From: Abditibacteriales bacterium
Lineage (GTDB): Bacteria > Armatimonadota > Abditibacteriia > Abditibacteriales > JANWYM01
Direction: 5' to 3'
NCBI GenBank assembly: GCA_025055355.1
Contig: JANWYM010000043.1
Span: 1-14,376, forward strand
Length of the DNA stretch: 14,376 nucleotides
Part shown: positions 1 to 6,536 of the stretch, piece by piece
How the letters are laid out: each line of letters starts with the position of its first letter
Position numbering within the stretch: the first letter of the stretch is position 1
Notes under the pieces: model-generated
The model's database searches: none
What the model saw: only the letters and a program-made list of their open reading frames with translations
What the model was told of the DNA's origin: nothing
Position numbers and translations under genes: made by a program

Positions 1-66
1 GAAGCCATCCCCTCCGCTGCAGCCATCTCCGCCGCAAGGGATGGCTTCGCTCCGCTCGCCATGACG
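1..66. repeat. Dispersed repeat, copy 1 (29-bp unit at 38-66, part of an inverted pair)
   Basis: Positions 38-66 are identical over 29 bases to 5532-5560 (starts gggatggcttcgctccgctc, ends gccatgacg). Positions 1-11 (gaagccatccc) are the exact reverse complement of 38-48, so this copy sits in a head-to-head pair whose left member runs off the window. Read on the other strand it gives the peptide RHGERSEAIP, a chance translation I remember from spurious ORFs in many genomes. It ends at the ATG at 61, which argues against 61 as the start of the next gene. Confidence 0.8.
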
Positions 67-138
67 TTTTCCTGCACCGGGAATGGAGAGAAGTGCGAAA
101 CGCAAAAGTTACGGCAACCGCCGAACAGTGTCTTTCTC

Positions 139-972
139 ATGCCCTTCCTCACCGCCAACGACGTTCGCCTCTACTACGTTGCCTACGGCAGCGGGCGTCC
201 GATGGTCTGGGCGCACGCCTACCCGCTGTCCCATCGGATGTGGCAGCCGCAGTGGGAACACTTCTCATCGCGCTACCGCGTCATCGCCTACGACGCGCGC
301 GGCATGGGACAATCCGACGCGCCGCTGGCACCTGACCGCTACTCGCAGCCCCTCGCGGTGGAAGACCTACGCCAACTCCTGCGCGCTTTGGGCATCGAAC
401 GCGCCATCATCGGCGGGCTGTCTATGGGCGGCAACGTGGCGCTCCACTTGGGATTGAACCATCCTGAGATGTGCGATGCCCTCATCCTCTGCGACACCGG
501 CGCGGGTAGCGAGGACCCGTTGGAACATCGCGCTCGCGTTGCCCGCTACGCTCAAGCCGCCCAGCAGGGCATCGAAAGTTTCAAGCGCCATCTGACCAGT
601 TTGCCGATGTTCGGCAACTTCGTCCAGAAACGCGCCGAGTTTGCCGCGCTTTTTGATGACATCGTTTCCCATCATCCACCGCATGGCGTCGCGCACGTCG
701 CCACGCAGACGATTGGAGCGCGCCCGCCGATTTACGCCCTCCAAGACCGCCTGCGTCAACTCCGCGTCCCTACGCTTGTCATCGTCGGCGAGCATGACGA
801 ACCGTGCATCAAAGTCAGTCAATTTATGGCAGCAACCATCCCCCACGCCGAACTGTCGGTGGTGAAGGGCTGCGGCCACTTTACCAACCTGGAAGATCCT
901 CTGGCGTTCAACACGGCGGTAGAGGATTTTCTGCGGCGGCGGCTTACGCTTGACAGAAACTGGGAACAATAA
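139..972 (+). CDS. Alpha/beta-fold hydrolase
   Basis: This is a 277-residue protein with a complete alpha/beta hydrolase architecture. The oxyanion-hole segment is HAYPLSHRMW (about residues 26-35), the nucleophile elbow is GLSMGG (Ser95), the acid is in GEHDE (Asp220) and the catalytic His is in GCGHFTN (His247). The order and spacing match the 3-oxoadipate enol-lactonase / haloperoxidase-like group, but the substrate cannot be read from the sequence. I chose ATG 139 because MPFLTANDVRLYY is the usual family N-terminus. The in-frame ATG at 61 lies inside a dispersed repeat and would add 26 residues that look non-coding. No good Shine-Dalgarno precedes 139. The next gene has its own promoter just after this stop, so the two need not be co-transcribed. 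Probably cytoplasmic, as there is no signal peptide. Confidence 0.88.
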   Translation: MPFLTANDVRLYYVAYGSGRPMVWAHAYPLSHRMWQPQWEHFSSRYRVIAYDARGMGQSDAPLAPDRYSQPLAVEDLRQLLRALGIERAIIGGLSMGGNVALHLGLNHPEMCDALILCDTGAGSEDPLEHRARVARYAQAAQQGIESFKRHLTSLPMFGNFVQKRAEFAALFDDIVSHHPPHGVAHVATQTIGARPPIYALQDRLRQLRVPTLVIVGEHDEPCIKVSQFMAATIPHAELSVVKGCGHFTNLEDPLAFNTAVEDFLRRRLTLDRNWEQ

Positions 973-986
973 AAGTGAAAACACCC

Positions 987-1015
987 TTGACGCAAAAAAC
1001 GAAACAGGACATAAT
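987..1015 (+). promoter_or_regulatory. Sigma-70-type promoter of the diguanylate cyclase gene
   Basis: TTGACG (987-992), a 17-base spacer and CATAAT (1010-1015) match the sigma-70 consensus at 5/6 and 5/6. It lies 15 bases after the hydrolase stop. Transcription would start near 1022, giving a leader of about 87 bases before ATG 1109. The octamer gaaacagg occurs twice (1001-1008 and 1018-1025), flanking the -10 box, and could be a pair of regulator half-sites (inference). Confidence 0.7.
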
Positions 1016-1108
1016 GTGAAACAGGCTGTTCTACGCCAAGAGGTGCGATACCAGGTCGAGAATGGAATCTCCTATGAATCCATGAGGCTGAGCAGGAGAG
1101 AACGAGTG

Positions 1109-2038
1109 ATGAACCAGGACTTCGTTAACATTTTACAGAGTTACGTCGATAAAATCGTCCACGATTGGGCATTACTGTTAAAGGGCATTGGGGGAAAGCA
1201 TTTTGCCCGCTGCACTCTCGAAGAGATTGAGGGCAATACACGACTGATCTTTGAGGGCTACATGCAGGTTTTCCGGGAGGGCAAGCCAACCAAATTGCGT
1301 CACGCCATCCGTGTCATCGCCCGCCAACGCGGAGAAGCAGCGTTCTGCGTATCCGACATTCAACGCGCTTTTCTGGTGTTCAAAGACATCGCCCGTAGCA
1401 TCCTTAAAGAAGTCTACGCTGACGACACCGCGCGACTCATTAACGCGTTGGAATCTATTGACCTGTGCGTGGCGACCGCCGTTGCGGAGTTTTCCGAGTT
1501 TTACGAGCAAGTCGTCAATTTGGACATTGCTCGTCTGGAGGAGATGTCTATGACCGACCCGCTGACCCGCCTGATCAACTGGGGCGCGTTCCACGAACTT
1601 CTCGACCACGAGACGGCGCGGTCCCTCCGGTATGGCTCTCCTGTCTCGTTGAGCCTCTGCGACCTCGACCACTTTAAACGCATTAACGATACCTACGGAC
1701 ATCCCGTCGGCGATACGGTGCTGCAGCGCGTCGCTGCCGCTATCAAAGGCCACATCCGGGGCGTGGACATCGCCGCCCGCTATGGAGGAGAAGAGTTTGC
1801 CCTCATCTTCCCCGAAACCGACAAAGACGCCGCCTTTCAGGCGTGCGAAAAACTCCGCCACATCATCGAGCAACTGCGGTTTGAGCCGCCGTTGCAGCAC
1901 GAACGCCTCACCATGAGTTTTGGCATCGCCAGCCTCCCCGCCGACGCCCAGACCTCCGAAGAGTTAATCGAAAAAGCCGATAATGCACTCTACGCAGCCA
2001 AGAACAACGGACGCAACTGTGTCTGTCGAGCTGCCTGA
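1109..2038 (+). CDS. GGDEF diguanylate cyclase with an N-terminal helical sensor domain
   Basis: This 309-residue protein is predicted to make cyclic di-GMP from two GTP. The C-terminal GGDEF domain (about 148-309) has the active-site motif as GGEEF (226-230), the metal-binding Asp in CDLDHFKRIND (Asp185) and the late SFGIAS strand. An RxxD inhibitory site (RGVD, 217-220) lies exactly five residues before GGEEF, so product feedback inhibition is expected. Residues 1 to about 135 are helical and lack membrane segments; the pattern around HDWALLL and HAIRVIARQRGEAAF resembles the RsbR/RsbRD N-terminal sensor fold (moderate confidence). ATG 1109 was chosen because AGGAGAG (1094-1100) sits 8 bases upstream. 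The frame is open back to a TTG at 950, but that start would lie upstream of the promoter at 987-1015. The stop is TGA. Confidence 0.93.
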   Translation: MNQDFVNILQSYVDKIVHDWALLLKGIGGKHFARCTLEEIEGNTRLIFEGYMQVFREGKPTKLRHAIRVIARQRGEAAFCVSDIQRAFLVFKDIARSILKEVYADDTARLINALESIDLCVATAVAEFSEFYEQVVNLDIARLEEMSMTDPLTRLINWGAFHELLDHETARSLRYGSPVSLSLCDLDHFKRINDTYGHPVGDTVLQRVAAAIKGHIRGVDIAARYGGEEFALIFPETDKDAAFQACEKLRHIIEQLRFEPPLQHERLTMSFGIASLPADAQTSEELIEKADNALYAAKNNGRNCVCRAA

Positions 2039-2281
2039 ACGACTCCCGCGCCCCACTCTCCTGCTTCCTTATCAGGGGAAAGTTTTCCTCTGGGAAAAGG
2101 ATAAAGAGTTCATAGGGAGAAGGGAAGACGCCAGAGACAAGGAGAGCGACGCTTCGGGAGGGCGACGCCCCGGCGGAGCCGTCGGCTCAGCGGGAGCCTC
2201 ACCCTCCCGGTCTGCCCCCCTCAACGGCTGGGAGCGACGTGAAGGAGGGCGACGATAGCAATCATAAGAGGGGGAATCTTG
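2039..2281. other. Intergenic region with repeats
   Basis: I see no gene here. A small ORF overlapping the end of the cyclase (to 2258) is out of frame with it and runs through the hairpin repeat. A GC-rich hairpin repeat fills 2155-2209, and a weaker inverted repeat (aggggaaa/ttttcctct, 2074-2091) follows the cyclase but has no T-run after it. Confidence 0.6.
2155..2209. repeat. Imperfect inverted-repeat (REP-like) hairpin
   Basis: Arms 2157-2181 and 2183-2207 are complementary at 20 of 25 positions with one base between them. The outer 8 bp are perfect (cgggaggg at 2155-2162 with ccctcccg at 2202-2209). Its two-strand translations (SAGASPSR and GEAPAEP) are familiar from spurious ORFs in Planctomycetota/Armatimonadota-type genomes, so I take it as a dispersed intergenic repeat. 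A shorter related stretch lies at 7319-7332. Confidence 0.65.
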
Positions 2282-5263
2282 ATGCAACGATGGCTGGGGG
2301 TCGCGCTTTCGCTGGGAGTCGTTGCTGTCCTGATTTGTGGGCAGTGGGTTAATGGAGCAAGAGGTCAACGGGCCAAGGGGGCGATGATGCCGGCGATGGT
2401 AGCGGTGCAGGCGACGGCGGCGCCGATGACGTTTCGTCTCTCCTTCGGCATGGGGGAGAAAGAGCCGAGCCGCTTTGATGGAACGATTCGCGTAGATGCC
2501 GGGCGCGTCGTGTCCCTCGAGGGCTGGCACTTCGACGGTGACGATGAAATCCTCGAAGGCAACCGCTGGCGGCTGTCCACCCGTTTGCCGCCAACGCCGC
2601 AGTTTCGTCCTGATGAAATCGCACGCGGGCAGCAGCCTCCCCCGCCGCAGGTCTATCCCAATGGCGTCCTTGTGACGCTGGACGCGCCGCTGCACGCGCA
2701 GGTGCAGGTAGAAACAGCGGCAGGCAATTTTTCATTCCGCGTGGGCGATGTGACCTACGGCACGCCGCTGCGCGTGCTGAACGGACGCGGGCGTGTGGAG
2801 CGCGTGCCGACGGTGACACGGCTGACGGGCGACGGGACACACGAAGACCACGCGAGTATTGCGACCGACGCCGACGGGACGATGTGGTTGGCTTACACTT
2901 CCTACGCAGCGCAGCGCAACGGCGACGCGGTGTTCGTCAGAACGGGACGAGAGGGGGAATGGGACGAGGGGACGATGGTTTCGGACTACGGCGACCACTT
3001 CCAAACGGCGGTGGTGCCGCTTGGCAACCGCGAGGCGTGGGTGTTTTTCTCCAGGCACGCAAGTTTAGACGAGGGCGCAAACTGGGACGTTTACGCCGTG
3101 CGGGTGAAGGCGAGTTCTCCGCCGACGGTGGGCCAACCTGAGCGCGTCAGCACAGCGGCGGGACCGGACATTTACGTTGCCGCCTGCTCCGACAAACAGG
3201 GCGGGGCGTGGGTGGTGTGGCAGGGCAGCGAAGATCAGAAACAGTTCGACATCTTCGCCCGCCGCTGGACGCCGCAACGCGGATGGGAGCAGGTGCAGAA
3301 AATCAGCGAGTCCAAAGCGAACGATTGGGAGCCCGCCGTCGTGGCGACCTCCGACGGGCACGTGTTCGTCGGATGGGACAGTTACGACAAAGGCAACTAC
3401 GATATCTGCCTGCGCGAAGGCAAGCGGGGAAAGTGGGGTCGGGTGCAGTTCGTGACTGACTCGCCCGCGTTTGAGGCGCATGTCTTCTTAAACGTAGACG
3501 CGCAGGGGCGCCTGTGGCTGGCGTGGGACCAGGCGGGCGCGCTCTGGGGCAAGGACAGCGCGTTCAACCCGGACAACGCGTTTGACTTCAAGAACTTCGG
3601 GACGCGGCTGCATGCGGGACGGCGCCCGCGACTCGCCTGTTTGACCGACAAAGGACTGCAGCAGCCGCAGGTGGATTTAGTCGAGAGCCTCCCGCCGGGA
3701 ATGCGCCAGATGAACGAGTATCCGCAGGTGCATTTCGACCGGCACGGACGGCTGTGGGTGTTCTATCGCTTCCCCGATCGCAAGCGGCAAGCCCCCGGTG
3801 GGGGGGCGATGCGCACCTGGTGGGAGAACGCCGCCGCGTGCTGGGACGGCGACCGCTGGCTGACGAACATCTGGCTGCCGCACACGGTCAATCGGCAGGA
3901 CATGCGCATCAGCGTTGCCCCGTCGGGTGAGGGATTCGTCTGCGCGTGGACAAGCGACGAGCGACCCTGGCGCAACCCCGCTCCGCAGTTCAACAACGTT
4001 TACGTGGCCGCCGTGGGACTGCCCGAAGAGGGCGGCGGTCTGCCGACGTTGATGGCGTATCAACCCCCCACCTTAGAACAGCCTCCGAACGGACATCCGA
4101 ACGAAGCCCAAGATGTAGCGCGGCGGAAAGCCGCCACCGTGAAGGTGAACGGCGAGATGCTGCGGCTCGTCTGCGGCGACACTCACCGGCACACCGACAT
4201 CTCCGCCGACGGTGGCGGCGACGGCTCGCAATACGACATGTATCGCTACGCGCTCGACGCGGTGGCGCTCGATTGGATTGCCATCGGCGACCACGACAAC
4301 GGTTTCCCGCTACCGCCGCTGAGCGAAGATTACGCCTACGCGCCGGGGCAGCAGTTCACGTGGTGGCAGACGCAAAAGGCGTGTGACCTCTTCTACCTGA
4401 AGAACGTCTTCCTCCCGATGTTTGGCTACGAGCGCAGCAACGCCTGGCCCTACGGGCATCGCAACGTGATGAACTGGAAGCGCGGCTACCAGGTTGTGCC
4501 GCGCATCATGGAGCAGGTGCGGGAGGGCAACCGCACCCGCCAAGTCCTCTCGCCCCGAGACCTGCAAAACCTTTACGCCGAACTGCGCAAGTCGGGCGGT
4601 GTCGCCTTTGAGCATACCTCCGGCACGAACACCATGGGCACCGACTGGCGCGATGTGAAGGGGAACGAGGACGTTGAACCTGTCGTGGAACTCTATCAGG
4701 GCTGCCGCACGAATTACGAATACGTCGGCGCGCCGCGCGCGGCTACCGCTGACAAAGTAGCCCTCCAAACCGGCGGCTTCGCGCCCGAAGGGTATGTCTG
4801 GGAGGCATGGAAGCAAGGGCTGAGGTTAGGCGTCATCGCCAGTTCCGACCACGGCTCGACGCACACCTCCTACGCCTCCGCGTGGGTGCGCGCCGACAAT
4901 TTCGGGCGCGCCGAACTCGTTCGCGCCTTCAAACTGCGTCGCACCTTTGCCGCCACAGATAACATCGTCCTCTGGGTCAAAGCCGAGACCAAGCAGCGCG
5001 AATACTTCATGGGCGAGGAGTTCGAGACGCAGGAACTGCCGCGCCTGCGGGTGCATGTCGAAGGCACCGCGCCCATCAAGCAGGTTCATGTCATCCGTGA
5101 CTTCGCGTTCGTGCACACGCAAAGCCCAAACAAGCCGAACGTTGAGTTCACCTACCGCGACACCGATCTGACCCCCGGCACGCACCTCTACTACATCCGC
5201 GTTGAGCAGGAGGACGGGCAGTTGGCGTGGGCGAGTCCGCTGTGGGTGAATTACCGTCCATAA
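2282..5263 (+). CDS. Exported beta-propeller / PHP (CehA/McbA-like) metallohydrolase fusion
   Basis: This is a 993-residue secreted protein. Residues 4-28 form a signal peptide (hydrophobic LGVALSLGVVAVLICG core). A beta-rich segment (about 45-170) follows. Seven repeats of about 50-70 residues start near 189, 239, 295, 348, 397, 479 and 539, each with a pattern like ATDADGTMWLAYTSY or FDRHGRLWVFYRF, suggesting a seven-bladed propeller. The C-terminal part (about 630-905) looks like a PHP-type metallohydrolase: GDTHRHTD (His635, His637, Asp639), IGDHD (Asp670-Asp672), FEHTSG (His778) and SSDHGS (Asp856, His857) are likely metal ligands. The last 85 residues are beta-rich. The substrate is unknown; phosphoesterase or carbamate-type hydrolysis is known for relatives. 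GAGGGGG (2268-2274) is 7 bases before ATG 2282; the adjacent TTG at 2279 is less likely. Confidence 0.82.
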   Translation: MQRWLGVALSLGVVAVLICGQWVNGARGQRAKGAMMPAMVAVQATAAPMTFRLSFGMGEKEPSRFDGTIRVDAGRVVSLEGWHFDGDDEILEGNRWRLSTRLPPTPQFRPDEIARGQQPPPPQVYPNGVLVTLDAPLHAQVQVETAAGNFSFRVGDVTYGTPLRVLNGRGRVERVPTVTRLTGDGTHEDHASIATDADGTMWLAYTSYAAQRNGDAVFVRTGREGEWDEGTMVSDYGDHFQTAVVPLGNREAWVFFSRHASLDEGANWDVYAVRVKASSPPTVGQPERVSTAAGPDIYVAACSDKQGGAWVVWQGSEDQKQFDIFARRWTPQRGWEQVQKISESKANDWEPAVVATSDGHVFVGWDSYDKGNYDICLREGKRGKWGRVQFVTDSPAFEAHVFLNVDAQGRLWLAWDQAGALWGKDSAFNPDNAFDFKNFGTRLHAGRRPRLACLTDKGLQQPQVDLVESLPPGMRQMNEYPQVHFDRHGRLWVFYRFPDRKRQAPGGGAMRTWWENAAACWDGDRWLTNIWLPHTVNRQDMRISVAPSGEGFVCAWTSDERPWRNPAPQFNNVYVAAVGLPEEGGGLPTLMAYQPPTLEQPPNGHPNEAQDVARRKAATVKVNGEMLRLVCGDTHRHTDISADGGGDGSQYDMYRYALDAVALDWIAIGDHDNGFPLPPLSEDYAYAPGQQFTWWQTQKACDLFYLKNVFLPMFGYERSNAWPYGHRNVMNWKRGYQVVPRIMEQVREGNRTRQVLSPRDLQNLYAELRKSGGVAFEHTSGTNTMGTDWRDVKGNEDVEPVVELYQGCRTNYEYVGAPRAATADKVALQTGGFAPEGYVWEAWKQGLRLGVIASSDHGSTHTSYASAWVRADNFGRAELVRAFKLRRTFAATDNIVLWVKAETKQREYFMGEEFETQELPRLRVHVEGTAPIKQVHVIRDFAFVHTQSPNKPNVEFTYRDTDLTPGTHLYYIRVEQEDGQLAWASPLWVNYRP

Positions 5264-5461
5264 TGCATCTGCTCCCGAAGACGACCGCTGCGACCCCGAA
5301 ATCGCCCACTTCCTTCCCCATGCGTCACGGGCGCAATCGGACGCGGCTTGGGGGCGGTCTGCCTCGCAATCGAAGAAAGCGCGCGCGGAGCGGAAAGGCG
5401 ATGTAAAGACCGGCTCAGGTCTGATGTTTTTGAGACTGGCAGTCAAAGGAGAAGTATCAGC

Positions 5462-5695
5462 ATGGTAAACCAACTTAGAGCCTGTCGAAACACGGACTGG
5501 CCCCCAAGTCTGGCGACTTCGGCTGCCACAGGGGATGGCTTCGCTCCGCTCGCCATGACGGGGACTGTCCAAAGGAGTTGCCCATTCGCCGACATCATCT
5601 TCTCCCCTCTGAGAATCGTCCTCACCGTCGACCGTTCATCAGGTTCGAGAACGAGGACGACGACGAGGACGATTCTCGAAGGGGGAAGGGCATGA
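5462..5695 (+). CDS. Possible small leader ORF, probably fortuitous
   Basis: This frame encodes 77 residues. In its favour, an AAAGGAGA Shine-Dalgarno-like stretch lies about 9 bases before ATG 5462, and the stop overlaps the next start as ATGA (5692-5695), the usual sign of translational coupling. Against it, most of the frame is made of two dispersed repeats (5532-5560 and 5633-5665), the protein resembles nothing I know, and the composition (SGSRTRTTTRT) is that of translated repeat. It could act as a translated leader without a functional product. Confidence 0.2.
   Translation: MVNQLRACRNTDWPPSLATSAATGDGFAPLAMTGTVQRSCPFADIIFSPLRIVLTVDRSSGSRTRTTTRTILEGGRA
5532..5560 (+). repeat. Dispersed repeat, copy 2 (29 bp, identical to 38-66)
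   Basis: This is an exact 29-base match to positions 38-66 in the same orientation. Identity stops at both ends (g versus a on the left, g versus t on the right), so 29 bp is the full exact match within the window. Confidence 0.85.
5603..5685 (+). repeat. Inverted repeat just before the phosphorylase gene
   Basis: Arms gagaatcgtcctc (5611-5623) and gaggacgattctc (5665-5677) are perfect 13-bp complements. They are extended outward by tcccc/agggg pairing (5604-5608 with 5680-5684) after a two-base internal mismatch region. The 41-base loop holds most of the dispersed 33-bp repeat. The 3' arm covers part of the G-rich ribosome binding site (5680-5690) of the gene starting at 5692, so it could mask that site. 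Confidence 0.6.
5633..5665. repeat. 33-bp repeat, left copy (inverted relative to 7206-7238)
   Basis: This 33-base stretch (cgttcatcaggttcgag, then acgaggacgacgacg after one variable base) matches the reverse complement of 7206-7238 at 30 of 33 positions. The two copies lie immediately outside the phosphorylase and HAD genes. Confidence 0.8.
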
Positions 5696-6486
5696 TGGAT
5701 TGGTATACTAACATCCCCAATGACGAACCTTGCATCACCGCACGCGGTTTCTGGGACTGGGTGCGGAGGCATCGGACGATGGATCTACCCCGCATCGGTG
5801 GTAGGGATGTCGTGCTGGGGTTTCTCACGCTCGAACCGGTCGCCGACCGCTGCGCGGAGCGGTGGGGCGCGGAGAAGGTGCCGCGCCAAATCTGGAGCGC
5901 GAACCTTTACGCCCTGCCAACGGGCAGGGGCAGCATCTGGATTTACACGGCGGGCGTTGGCGCGCCGCTGACCATCGGCAAGATGGAGATGCTTATCGGC
6001 TTAGGCGCTGAGCGGTTTATATTCGTCGGCTACGGCGGCGCGCTGCAAGGGAATCTGAACGTTGGCGATTGCGTCATTCCAACTGCAGCGATTCGTGAGG
6101 AAGGAACGTCCTATCACTATGCCCCGCCCAGCGCTGAACCCGTGCCGACGGAGCGCATGGTTGACCTGCTGACCCACGTGGCAATACAACGCGGCGTCGC
6201 CGTGCGGCGCGGCACGGTCTGGTCAACGGATGCCGTGTTCCGCGAACTGAAGTCGAAGGTCAGAAAATTTCAAAACCACGGCGTGTTAGCGGTGGACATG
6301 GAGACATCCGCCATCTTCACCGTCGGCATGTACTACGGTGTGGATACCGCTGTGCTGCTGACCATCTCAGATAGTTTGGCGAATGAACAACATGAATTCT
6401 TCTTCGCCACGCCGGAGTTTGAAAAGAGGGCGCAACTCTCCTACGAAATCGTCCTGGAAGTCGCAAGGAGAATAGTCAATGGTTGA
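5692..6486 (+). CDS. Nucleoside phosphorylase family protein (PNP/UDP superfamily)
   Basis: This 264-residue protein has the usual length of the nucleoside phosphorylase-I superfamily, whose members cleave nucleosides with phosphate (or water) to base plus sugar. Visible hallmarks are the glycine-rich VGYGGALQG (112-120), GDCVIP (125-130), EEGTSYHY (136-143) and VDMETSAIF (201-209), the segment holding the ribose-contacting Met-Glu. LLTISDSL (222-229) carries an Asp at the place where purine phosphorylases such as DeoD have their base-protonating Asp, so a purine-type substrate is more likely than uridine (inference). No signal peptide, so cytoplasmic. Start ATG 5692 follows AAGGGGGAAGGG; a TTG further up (5578) would add translated repeat. 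A HAD hydrolase begins 48 bases downstream, probably in the same transcript, and could take phosphorylated products. The stop is TGA. Confidence 0.85.
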   Translation: MMDWYTNIPNDEPCITARGFWDWVRRHRTMDLPRIGGRDVVLGFLTLEPVADRCAERWGAEKVPRQIWSANLYALPTGRGSIWIYTAGVGAPLTIGKMEMLIGLGAERFIFVGYGGALQGNLNVGDCVIPTAAIREEGTSYHYAPPSAEPVPTERMVDLLTHVAIQRGVAVRRGTVWSTDAVFRELKSKVRKFQNHGVLAVDMETSAIFTVGMYYGVDTAVLLTISDSLANEQHEFFFATPEFEKRAQLSYEIVLEVARRIVNG

Positions 6487-6536
6487 TAGCCGATGATCAG
6501 GCTACCATCTTCCATTGACCATCTCCCTTTGACTAT
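6472..6536 (+). repeat. Nested inverted repeats across the phosphorylase-HAD junction
   Basis: atagtcaa (6472-6479) pairs with ttgactat (6529-6536), and gtcaatgg (6475-6482) pairs with ccattgac (6512-6519). The two pairings share the left arm, so they are alternatives. The first one covers the first two bases of the ATG at 6535. No Shine-Dalgarno is seen before that ATG, so the structure may influence translation, or it may be a decayed repeat. Confidence 0.45.

Larger units (their letters stand above)
5264..5691. other. 428-base intergenic region holding dispersed repeats
   Basis: The first 180 bases show nothing recognisable. After that come a small ORF with a Shine-Dalgarno (5462-5695), the second copy of the 29-bp repeat (5532-5560) and a long inverted repeat (5603-5685) that includes the left copy of the 33-bp GAGGACGACG repeat. 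No convincing promoter for the phosphorylase gene was found. Confidence 0.6.

Noticed and set aside
950..1108. TTG 950 as start of the diguanylate cyclase
   Set aside because: It lies upstream of a near-consensus promoter (987-1015), overlaps the hydrolase gene and has no ribosome site. ATG 1109 has AGGAGAG at 8 bases.
2072..2695. 207-codon minus-strand ORF opposite the start of the propeller gene
   Set aside because: Its Arg- and Pro-rich translation spans the dispersed hairpin repeat (GEAPAEP). It is a shadow.
5407..5431. Rho-independent terminator after the propeller-PHP gene
   Set aside because: The stem (agacc/ggtct) is only 5 bp and the T-run starts 4 bases after it, 144 bases past the stop. 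Too weak to call.
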